This document shows, one piece after another, positions 57,427-64,000 of a stretch of 64,000 nucleotides of DNA. The stretch's first letter is position 1; each line of letters opens with the position of its first letter. The notes under the pieces are model-generated. The model was not told the DNA's origin. It saw only the letters and a list, made by a program, of their open reading frames with translations, and made no database searches. The position numbers and the translations under genes were made by a program. The stretch comes from Hymenobacter metallilatus (GTDB lineage: Bacteria; Bacteroidota; Bacteroidia; Cytophagales; Hymenobacteraceae): NCBI RefSeq assembly GCF_003944705.1, contig NZ_RWIS01000001.1, positions 248,001 to 312,000 on the forward strand, given 5' to 3'.

Positions 57427-58869
57427 TTAGAGCCATTTTACCAGCCAGTTGATTAGTTTCTTGACCTGGGGCGTGTAGGGCGGGTAGATGGGCTTGAGGC
57501 CGGTGCGGCCCACGCGCTGCCTGAGCACCGATTTTTCGTTGCTGAACGCCAGGAAGCCCGCGTGGCCGTGGGCCCGGCCCAGGCCGCTGTTGCCGAAGCC
57601 CCCGAACGGCAGGTCGGGGTGGCCCAGGTGCAGGATGGTTTCGTTGACGCAGGCCCCGCCGGCCGGAATGTGCTGCAACAGGTAGTGCTGGTTTTCCTGG
57701 CTCTGGGTGAATACGTACAGGGCCAGCGGCCGGGGGCGGGCGTTTACCTCATCCACGGCCTGCATAAGCGTGCGAAACGTGCGAATGGGCAGCAGGGGCC
57801 CGAATATTTCCTCCTGCATCAGGCGGCTTTCCGGGGCCACGTCCAGCAGCACTGTTGGCTCCACAAACCGGTGGGCGGCATCGGTGGTGCCGCCCACGGC
57901 CACTGTGGCGCCCTGCTCCCGGGCCTCCGCCAGCAGCCCCGCCAGGCGTTGGAAGTGGCCGTCATTCACAATGCGCGCAAACGAGCTGGAAGCGGCTACG
58001 GGCTGCCCGTCGGGCGAGTAGAACCGGCCAATCACCTGCTGGATTTCCTCCACCAGCTGGTCGCGCACCTGCTCGTGCACCAGCACGTAGTCGGGGGCCA
58101 CGCAGGTCTGGCCGGCGTTGATGCCCTTGCCCCACACGATTTTCTCAGCGGCGTCGCGCAGGTCGGCGGTATCGTCTACCACGGCCGGACTCTTGCCGCC
58201 CAGCTCCAGCGTTACGCTGGTGAGGTGCTCGGCGGCGGCGCGCATCACCACCTTGCCCACCTGCGGGCTACCCGTAAAGAAAATATGGTCGAAGTGCAGC
58301 CGGAGCAGCGCCGTAGCCACCTCCTTGTCGCCTTCCACCACGGTTACCTCGGCGGGGTCGAAGATTTCGCGGCACATGCGGCTCAGGAGGGCGGCCACGG
58401 TGGGCGTCATCTCCGAGGGCTTGATGATGACGCAGTTGCCAGCGGCCAGGGCCGAAATCAGCGGGTCGATGGCCAGGTAGAAGGGGTAGTTCCAGGGCGC
58501 AATAATCAGGCACACGCCCTTGGGCTCGGCCTGCACCCAACCCCGCGTACCCACCAACGCCAGCGGAGTACCCACCTTGCGCGGGGCGGCCCACTGCCGG
58601 AGGTTGCGCAGCGTATGCTTCAGCTCTGTTTGCGACGACCAGATTTCGGTGACGTCGGTTTCGGCGGCGGGCTTGCGGAAATCGGCGTACAGGGCCTGCT
58701 GAATGGCCGCCCGGTTGTCGGTAATCCAGGCGCCCAGCTTGCGCAGGCGGGCGGCCCGGCCTTCGGTGCCTTCGTGGCGCAGGGCTTCGGCCCGGCCCTG
58801 CTGGCGGGCAAACAGCGCCGTGAGGGCGTGAGAAGCGGGGGCGGCAGGCGAAGAGACAGGGCTGAGCAT
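57427..58869 (-). CDS. aldehyde dehydrogenase family protein
   Basis: 480 residues. NAD(P)-dependent oxidation of an aldehyde to an acid. Catalytic Glu222 in LELGGKSP and Cys256 in NAGQTCVAPD, with IIAPWNYPF and FFTGSPQVGK as cofactor motifs. The C-terminal part (PVKKLINWLVKWL-like, residues 462-480) is a hydrophobic/amphipathic tail as in membrane-associated class 3/fatty-aldehyde dehydrogenases. This matches the GMC fatty-alcohol-oxidase-like gene downstream. ATG 58869 follows a promoter-like TTCGTTTG and may be leaderless. Confidence 0.92.
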   Translation of the reverse strand: MLSPVSSPAAPASHALTALFARQQGRAEALRHEGTEGRAARLRKLGAWITDNRAAIQQALYADFRKPAAETDVTEIWSSQTELKHTLRNLRQWAAPRKVGTPLALVGTRGWVQAEPKGVCLIIAPWNYPFYLAIDPLISALAAGNCVIIKPSEMTPTVAALLSRMCREIFDPAEVTVVEGDKEVATALLRLHFDHIFFTGSPQVGKVVMRAAAEHLTSVTLELGGKSPAVVDDTADLRDAAEKIVWGKGINAGQTCVAPDYVLVHEQVRDQLVEEIQQVIGRFYSPDGQPVAASSSFARIVNDGHFQRLAGLLAEAREQGATVAVGGTTDAAHRFVEPTVLLDVAPESRLMQEEIFGPLLPIRTFRTLMQAVDEVNARPRPLALYVFTQSQENQHYLLQHIPAGGACVNETILHLGHPDLPFGGFGNSGLGRAHGHAGFLAFSNEKSVLRQRVGRTGLKPIYPPYTPQVKKLINWLVKWL

Positions 58870-59013
58870 GGGCAAACGAAGGGCGAAATGGAGAGATTAG
58901 CGGATAAAAAGTACATAACACCCGCCGAGTTCCAACGGCATAACGCCATCTTTGCGGACTTGTTTGGGCAATTACGCGCGTGCTCGCCCGAAACCAGCCG
59001 CTTACTTTCCCCC

Positions 59014-59469
59014 ATGCACCACGTTTGTCATCGTTTGCAGGAGCTGCTGAGCCTGCTCAACGAAGAGTTGCCCACGCTCACGCCGGAGGAGCTGACGATA
59101 CCCCCGGCCCCCGGCAGATGGTCGCGGCAGGAAATTCTTGGGCACCTCATCGATTCGGCCGCCAACAACCACCGGCGGTTTGTGCTGGCCCTGACCCAGC
59201 CCGCGCCTTTGCTGATTGTGGCCTACAACCAGGACGACTGGGTGCGCTGCGCCGACTACCAGCACACGCCCGCCACCGACCTGCTGGCGCTCTGGACCAC
59301 GTATAACCGCCAGCTCATCCGGCTGATTTCCCGGATTCCGGCGGAAGCATACCAGCTGCCCTGCGAGTTCGAAAATGGCTATTCCGTTACCCTGGGCTGG
59401 CTTATCGACGATTACGCCGTGCACCTGGAGCACCACGTGCAGCAGATTCTGGACCGTACCCCGCGCTAG
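59014..59469 (+). CDS. DinB-family protein
   Basis: 151 residues. Four-helix DinB fold: the PAPGRWSRQEILGHLIDSAANNHRRF segment (given in two parts: WSRQEILGHL with its metal His, and DSAANNHRRF) and the C-terminal LIDDYAVHLEHHVQQIL with further His ligands. Many are metal-dependent thiol transferases; the substrate is unknown. The start at 59014 is chosen because a TAnnTTTG-like element (CATCTTTG) lies at about 58947. Confidence 0.85.
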   Translation: MHHVCHRLQELLSLLNEELPTLTPEELTIPPAPGRWSRQEILGHLIDSAANNHRRFVLALTQPAPLLIVAYNQDDWVRCADYQHTPATDLLALWTTYNRQLIRLISRIPAEAYQLPCEFENGYSVTLGWLIDDYAVHLEHHVQQILDRTPR

Positions 59470-59530
59470 CTCAGGCACTTTTTCGGGAGGGCGCGGCGTT
59501 AGGGGGGCTTGTTTGCCTGATACGTGCCTG

Positions 59531-60343
59531 ATGCGAGTTTCTGTTTTTCCCGGCCCGGTGCGGCTGGTAGTTGTTTGTTGGCTGATTTTCCTGGTTTTTT
59601 CGCTGCTGCCGCGTGGGCAGGCAGCTCCGCTTCCGGCCCTGCCGCCGCTGCGGGTACGCCCCGTTGCCCCCGATGTGTTTGTGCCCACCATGCACTACCG
59701 GGTACCCGGTAGCGCCGCCACGCTGGTAGCCAACGGCCTGTTGGTACAAACCAGTAAAGGGCTGATGCTGATTGATGGGGCCTGGAGCGCCGACCAAACA
59801 GCCCAATTGCTGCGCTGGGCTGCCGACAGCCTGCACCAACGGGTGCGGCTGGTGGTGCTCACGCAGGCGGGCACTGCTACCCCCGAGGCGCTGGAAGTGC
59901 TGCGCCAGCACAACGCCCGGATTTACAGCAGCAGGCCCACGGCCCGGCGCTGGCATTCCACTTATCCGCGGTCCGCCCCGCCCACTGCCGCCCTCAAGCC
60001 CTATACCCTAATTCGGGCGGGCCGTACGCGGCTGGAACTGTTTTTTCCGGGGGCCGGATTTGCGTCCGATAATGTGGTGGCCTGGCTGCCCCGGCGCAAA
60101 ATGCTGTACGGGGGCGAGCTGGTACGGGAGCAAGCGGCCACGTCGTTGGGCAGTTTTGAAACCGCTACGCTTAAGCAATGGCCCGCCAGCCTGCGCACCC
60201 TGGCTACGCGCTACCGCCGTGCCCGGGTAGTGGTGCCGGCTCACGGCTCCATTGGCAACCTTGCCCTGCTTGTACACACGCAAAAGCTCGTGCGGGAGGC
60301 AGCTCGCCGCAAGCCAACAACGGCCCTCGGCCACCGGCCGTAG
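59531..60343 (+). CDS. metallo-beta-lactamase-fold protein without zinc ligands
   Basis: 270 residues. A membrane-anchor or signal segment (about 10-30) is followed by a subclass B1-like fold: VPGSAATLVANGLLVQTSKGLMLIDGAW (two adjoining strands), VRLVVLTQAG, ARIYSS, LELFFPGAGFASDNVVAWLP, MLYGGELV and VVVPAHGS. The HxHxD motif is absent (LTQAGTAT at 110-117), the third His is Phe177 in PGAGFASDN, and the zinc Cys is Glu196 in GGELV; only His238 remains. It is therefore unlikely to be a zinc hydrolase. It follows the DinB gene by 61 bp. Confidence 0.82.
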   Translation: MRVSVFPGPVRLVVVCWLIFLVFSLLPRGQAAPLPALPPLRVRPVAPDVFVPTMHYRVPGSAATLVANGLLVQTSKGLMLIDGAWSADQTAQLLRWAADSLHQRVRLVVLTQAGTATPEALEVLRQHNARIYSSRPTARRWHSTYPRSAPPTAALKPYTLIRAGRTRLELFFPGAGFASDNVVAWLPRRKMLYGGELVREQAATSLGSFETATLKQWPASLRTLATRYRRARVVVPAHGSIGNLALLVHTQKLVREAARRKPTTALGHRP

Positions 60344-60431
60344 CCTGCATTCTGCTGGTTGCGTTGGGCGGAAAGGCACGAAACCGTAGCTTGCGGCTAC
60401 TCTTCCTTCACCCTTTCCCCAGTAGTTCAGT

Positions 60432-61019
60432 ATGCTCAACCGGCGCACCTATTTTATCCGGGAACACGCGGGCGTGTTCAAGCTCAAAGACACCTACGAC
60501 ATTCTGGACCCCGAAACCCAGGAGCAGATTGGCTATGCCACGGAGGCAACGCCCACCTGGGCCGTGTGGCTGCGGCTGTTGCTCAAAAAACATATGCTCC
60601 CGGTTACCATTGCCATACGGGAGCAGCCGGAGGCGGCCCCCGTGCTGCGGATTGAGCGGGGCTGGACGTTTCTGCGCTCCAAGGTGCACATTGTGGATGC
60701 CCGGGACCAGCGGATTGGCTACTTCAAGAGCAAGCTGTTTACCCTGAACGGGGGCTTCTACGTGTTCAACAACCAGGACGAGCAGATTGCCGAGGTGAAA
60801 GGCAGCTGGAAAAGCTGGGACTTCCAGTTTGTGGCGGCTTCGGGGCAGGAAATCGGGGTAGTCACCAAGAAATGGTCGGGGCTGGGCCAGCAGCTGTTTA
60901 CCACCGCCGACAACTACCTCATTTCCATCAACGACATGGGCGAGCAGCAGGCGGCTTCCAGTGCGCTGCTGCTGGCCGCCGGGCTGGCTATTGATACCGT
61001 CTTTCATGAGCGGCAATAG
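60432..61019 (+). CDS. LURP-one/scramblase-like protein
   Basis: 195 residues with the 12-strand barrel pattern of the LURP-one-related/phospholipid scramblase superfamily: FKLKDTYDILDPETQEQIGYA, VLRIERGWTFLRSKVHIVDA, IGYFKSKLFTLNGGFYVFN and IAEVKGSWKSWDFQFV, closing with a hydrophobic C-terminal helix (ALLLAAGLAIDTVF). It probably binds lipid or a ligand; the function is unknown. Confidence 0.75.
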   Translation: MLNRRTYFIREHAGVFKLKDTYDILDPETQEQIGYATEATPTWAVWLRLLLKKHMLPVTIAIREQPEAAPVLRIERGWTFLRSKVHIVDARDQRIGYFKSKLFTLNGGFYVFNNQDEQIAEVKGSWKSWDFQFVAASGQEIGVVTKKWSGLGQQLFTTADNYLISINDMGEQQAASSALLLAAGLAIDTVFHERQ

Positions 61020-61085
61020 TAGCGGCACCAGATCATAGCCCCATTCACGCCGCCGCAACTACTATTCGGGGGTGCGTGAGTGGGG

Positions 61086-61580
61086 TTATGACCCGGCCCG
61101 CCGCCGGTGCCGCCGCTGGTAGCAGCGCACCAGCATGGGCGCCCGTCGGCTGCCAGTCCAGTCGTGGTCGGTGGTAGGAGTCTCGGCCTCCGAAAGCCAC
61201 TCCAGCGCCGCGGCTACTTCGGTAAAGTACTGGATTTCGTAGGGTAGCGTCTGGTGCATGGAGGCCAGGAGCAGCCCCTCTACCACCATCCGGTTATACA
61301 CATCCAAGGGTAGCAGTACTGCCAGCCGCTGAATTCCGGAGTTGCGCAGGCGGGGCAGCCACCCGGTTTGCAGCCATACCTGCACTTCCTGCACAAGCGG
61401 AGGCAGGGCCTGCAGGTTCAGCAGAAGCTGCCGGGCCTGGTACCGGCGGATAGCCACCAGCAGCGTTTCCAGAATGGGCAGCAGTTGCTGAGCATTGCTC
61501 CGCTCCCGCCGCCATAGCCGCAGCATCCGCAGGTGCTGGTTGTAACGCAAAATCAGACGGGGCAGGGCGGCAGGAGGCAT
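61086..61580 (-). CDS. STAS/SEC14-like (SpoIIAA-type) protein
   Basis: 164 residues. The pattern RQLLLNLQALPPL, WLQTGWLPRLRNSGIQRLAVLLPLD, then EIQYFTEVAAALEWL matches the SpoIIAA-like family common in Hymenobacter, where WLP-L and AVVxPxD segments are typical. No catalytic residue is expected. The basic C-terminus (CYQRRHRRRAG) is unusual. Function is unknown. Confidence 0.6.
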   Translation of the reverse strand: MPPAALPRLILRYNQHLRMLRLWRRERSNAQQLLPILETLLVAIRRYQARQLLLNLQALPPLVQEVQVWLQTGWLPRLRNSGIQRLAVLLPLDVYNRMVVEGLLLASMHQTLPYEIQYFTEVAAALEWLSEAETPTTDHDWTGSRRAPMLVRCYQRRHRRRAGS

Positions 61581-61753
61581 GGGTGCGCGGGTATGGCACG
61601 GGATACACTCCGTACACCTTAAGATACGAGCTTGCCAGTGGCTCCCGATTTCCTGTGTGTACCCGCCGGCCCGTGTTTACGACCAACCCCGGCCAGTGGT
61701 CCGTCAACCCGCCCATATTCTCTGCCAAGCACCGGGCTCCGCGCAGTAGCAGC

Positions 61754-62989
61754 TTAGCGTTTCTTCTGCTTTTTAAGGTAGGCCTGGGCTTCGTTGTACG
61801 CTTCTGATTTACGCTCAGCTTTCTGCTGCACCTCCTTATAGTAACGAATAGCATCGGCCGGCATTTTTTGCTTATCCGAAATACGGGCCAGATTGAGCAG
61901 AGCATAGAGGTAGAAGCCCTGCTTGGTATCGTTGGTGCTTTCGGCAAACACCACGCAGCGCTGATAGTATTCCCGGGCCTTGTCCAGGTCCTTGTACTGG
62001 TTTTGCATCAGGCTGCCCAGAAAAAACGTGGCGTAGCGCCCACTAATGCCCTCGTAGCCTGGCAGGCCCCGGTTTATTTTGTCCAGAATATCCCGGCTCA
62101 CCCGCTCACACTCACGCAGGTCGCCTACCTGGTAGCTCATCAGGGCATAAAAGCGCTGCAGGTAGCCGTTGTCGGGGTATTGGGTGGCCATGGCCTGGGC
62201 CAGGGGCAGGGCCTCGGCAGGCTTGTTTTCCTGGTTCTGCAGAATCTTCATCAGGAACACTTTAGCCTCCGGAGCCGTGTAGAAGCCGTTGGCCGCCACT
62301 CCACGCAGCTGGCTTAGGCCCAGCTGCTTGTTGCCCTTCGGAAAGAACAGCAGCACCGGTTTCAGCAGCGGATAATTTTCCGAAATCCAGGGGGCGTAGT
62401 AGTTGATCAGGGCCTGTCCGAACAGGAATTCGGGGCTGAGGCCGTTAGCCTCCCGGCTTTTCTCCAGGTAGTCGAGGGCGTGCTTACTGGCAAAAGTGGC
62501 CTTACTCCAGTTGTGCCGCTCGGCGTTCAGGCGGGCCGCAAACCCGTAGGCCGCCGACAGGAAAAAGCAGGCTTCATAGTTTTTCTTATCGGCTTTGTAC
62601 AGCGCCTCACCTTTGGTCACGGCCGTGTCCATGTAGGCCAGAAACACCTTGTCGTACTGCTCGTTGGTGATGTTGCTGGGCATGATTTTCCACCACGTGG
62701 TCAGGCCCAGCAGGAAGTAGGGCATGGGGTGGTTGGGGTAGCGGCGGCGCAGGCTCCGGAACTGCCGCTCGGCCTTATCGTGCTTGAAGTTGTAGATGTT
62801 GTACACCGCCCCTTCCAGCTCCGTTTGAATATCCTTGTCCAACAGCAGCCAGCCCGAAATATCGACGGCAGCCGGGGCTACATCCACGTTGGATAACTCA
62901 ATCTGCCGGGCCGCACGGGCCGTATCGGGCTGCTGGGCCTGCGCCTGGAGGGCAAGCATCATCAGACAGCCACATAAAAAAAGACGCAT
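61754..62989 (-). CDS. exported tetratricopeptide-repeat protein
   Basis: 411 residues. Signal peptide ending QAQAQ, then helical TPR-like repeats: YNIYNFKHDKAERQFRSLRR with YPNHPMPYFLLGL, KNYEACFFLSAAYGFAARL, the middle EALPLAQAMATQYPDNGYL and a final KMPADAIRYYKEVQQKAERK. It probably serves as a periplasmic or outer-membrane scaffold. It is a single gene; the region from 61581 to 61753 is short and empty. Confidence 0.8.
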   Translation of the reverse strand: MRLFLCGCLMMLALQAQAQQPDTARAARQIELSNVDVAPAAVDISGWLLLDKDIQTELEGAVYNIYNFKHDKAERQFRSLRRRYPNHPMPYFLLGLTTWWKIMPSNITNEQYDKVFLAYMDTAVTKGEALYKADKKNYEACFFLSAAYGFAARLNAERHNWSKATFASKHALDYLEKSREANGLSPEFLFGQALINYYAPWISENYPLLKPVLLFFPKGNKQLGLSQLRGVAANGFYTAPEAKVFLMKILQNQENKPAEALPLAQAMATQYPDNGYLQRFYALMSYQVGDLRECERVSRDILDKINRGLPGYEGISGRYATFFLGSLMQNQYKDLDKAREYYQRCVVFAESTNDTKQGFYLYALLNLARISDKQKMPADAIRYYKEVQQKAERKSEAYNEAQAYLKKQKKR

Positions 62990-63065
62990 ACAGTACAGCT
63001 TGGGACCCCTAGTATAGAGGAAATGGGCGGGAGACGCGACGTATCATACGTACCAAAACAAAAAA

Positions 63066-63102
63066 AAGAGGCTGAAGCTCCCACAGCCTCAACCTCTTTT
63101 GC
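63066..63102 (-). terminator. terminator hairpin downstream of the exported helical protein gene
   Basis: GAGGCTG and CAGCCTC pair around AAGCTCCCA, with outer AAAAGAGG/CCTCTTTT giving a longer arm and T run on the minus strand. It lies about 90 nt after the stop at 63190. Confidence 0.65.
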
Positions 63103-63189
63103 GTTTACTACGTGCTAAAAGCACCCAGGAAACGGCCAGCGGCTAAAATTCCCACCCAAAGCCGCTGGATGTCTGTTCCGAAAAACGGC

Positions 63190-63591
63190 CTAGCGGCCGC
63201 CGTCGGGCTGGCGGGTAAGCCAGCTGTATGCGTTGTATTGGCCGGGCGTAAAAATGCGGGCCAGCGTTTGTTGATACGTTTGCTCGGCTTGCAGAGCCGC
63301 AGGGCTCGGCAGCAGACGGCCCTCGGTGGCCGTAGCTACCAGGCCGGGCTGCTCCGGGGTTTCGCCCAGGGCGGCCAGCTGCTGAAAATACTGCCGGGTG
63401 CTCCGCTGCACGGCTTTTTGCTGCTGCCTGGAGAGCTGCAGCGAGGTAGCCAGGTAGCGGGCCAGCCGCGTGCTACGCACTTCTACCGATTCGGGCAAAG
63501 CCGAGGCCGGGCGGGCCTGGGCAAAGTGCGAACCTACTACCAGCAAAGCCAACATGGTCAGGGCCAGCAGGTAAGTATGGAGCGTTTTCAT
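63190..63591 (-). CDS. small exported helical protein
   Basis: 133 residues. Signal peptide MKTLHTYLLALTMLALLVVG, mature helices with SLQLSRQQQKAVQRSTRQYF and IFTPGQYNAYSWL, resembling a CpxP/Spy-like LTxxQ pattern and the lipoprotein at 54516-54926, though this one has no lipobox. Function is unknown. Confidence 0.6.
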   Translation of the reverse strand: MKTLHTYLLALTMLALLVVGSHFAQARPASALPESVEVRSTRLARYLATSLQLSRQQQKAVQRSTRQYFQQLAALGETPEQPGLVATATEGRLLPSPAALQAEQTYQQTLARIFTPGQYNAYSWLTRQPDGGR

Positions 63592-63730
63592 TTGAGCAGT
63601 GTGTTTCAGTATGTCAAAGGTCAGGATGGAATACGCAGAAAACCACTACCCGGTTGGCTATTTTTGGTGCCTTATTGACCAAATGTATTAACTTCACGTT
63701 CCCACAAAGCCACTGAGGCATTACCACCCC

Positions 63731-64000
63731 GTGAAATTACAATTTGAGCCCATTCATCCCACGGTTGACAGCTCGTTTACCCTGCTGCATTACACCGAAG
63801 TAAGCAAAGCCGAGCTGCTCTGGCATTACCATCCTGAGTATGAGCTGGTGTACATTCCGCAGGGCCACGGCCGCCGCCACATTGGCCAGCACATTTCCCG
63901 CTTCGAGGATGGAGAGCTGGTCCTGATTGGTCCCGACCTCCCTCACCTCACCTTCAGCTACGGGCAGCCGGTGGGTACGCCGTTCGAGGAAATAGTGGTG
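63731..64000 (+). CDS. AraC-family regulator, N-terminal cupin part (cut by window edge)
   Basis: 90 residues visible from GTG 63731 to the right edge, in frame throughout. The sequence fits the cupin-type ligand-binding domain of AraC regulators: LLWHYHPEYELVYIPQGHGRRHIG followed by FEDGELVLIGPDLPHLTFS (each an adjoining strand pair). The DNA-binding domain lies outside. The ligand is unknown. Confidence 0.8.
   Translation, partial: MKLQFEPIHPTVDSSFTLLHYTEVSKAELLWHYHPEYELVYIPQGHGRRHIGQHISRFEDGELVLIGPDLPHLTFSYGQPVGTPFEEIVV

Noticed and set aside
57562..59013. Long N-terminal extension of the DinB protein
   Set aside because: Antisense to aldehyde dehydrogenase; a promoter-like element lies inside it at about 58947.
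59531..60343. Active metallo-beta-lactamase resistance gene
   Set aside because: The zinc-binding residues are missing, so beta-lactam hydrolysis is not expected.

Overview
The window is a stretch of high-GC chromosome from a member of the Bacteroidota, most like Hymenobacter and its relatives (Cytophagales). The evidence is: promoters of the Bacteroidota type (TTTG or TTG, 19-20 nt, TAnnTTTG) in front of tRNA-Arg and a candidate small RNA; type IX secretion C-terminal sorting domains on two proteins; and many Bacteroidota-typical families (DUF2652, DUF4468, PycTM-like, LPLAT-GNAT fusions, PorT-like barrels). There is no rRNA, CRISPR array, integrase, transposase or prophage. The assignment is by sequence reading only.

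Layout. 1-5.5 kb: a truncated exported metallophosphoesterase, an HD-PycTM membrane protein facing a class III cyclase-like DUF2652/SRPBCC protein, tRNA-Arg(CCU), and a threonine synthase. 5.8-15.7 kb: a LysR regulator, a divergent NarL-type response regulator and PAS histidine kinase, a STAS protein, a DUF1345 membrane protein, nicotinate phosphoribosyltransferase, a divergent HxlR/SDR pair, a DUF4240 protein, an HMA protein and an AT-rich lipoprotein. 15.8-28.8 kb: a minus-strand nucleotide block in the order pyrD-like, pyrF, pyrE, purL, purQ, purC, an NTF2-like gene, purD, purN, purF, purM. 29-36.3 kb: a gene-poor, AT-rich gap with a candidate small RNA, a DUF4468 protein, an LPLAT-GNAT aminolipid-type acyltransferase, a secreted nuclease lipoprotein and a large T9SS surface protein. 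36.5-42.7 kb: an NtrC-type sigma-54 activator, a hybrid histidine kinase with HPt domain, and a flavoprotein. 43.6-48.6 kb: a phenolic-lipid-like set (flavoprotein, type III polyketide synthase, methyltransferase), a TonB-receptor remnant and an MFS transporter. 48.7-64 kb: an HDAC-like deacetylase, tRNA-Val(GAC), an outer-membrane barrel, a DJ-1/PfpI protein, a thioesterase, DUF3616, GMC oxidoreductase, aldehyde dehydrogenase, DinB, a metallo-beta-lactamase-fold protein without its zinc ligands, an LURP-one-like protein, a TPR protein and the start of an AraC regulator.

Two themes stand out. First, the pair at 1.4-3.9 kb joins an HD domain plus a PycTM-like membrane domain (the effector type of Pycsar anti-phage systems) with a neighbour that keeps much of a class III nucleotide cyclase fold; this is the best candidate here for an undescribed nucleotide-signalling module. 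Second, short dispersed repeats (palindromic MITE-like elements and simple tandem repeats) are dense and repeatedly enter genes: they encode internal or N-terminal segments of PurM, PurN and PurQ, supply C-terminal tails or stop codons of PurN, the type III PKS, the methyltransferase and the HDAC-like protein, and form the leader of purF.

Gene starts were set by the first sensible ATG/GTG/TTG next to the conserved domain; several naive longer reading frames were trimmed.
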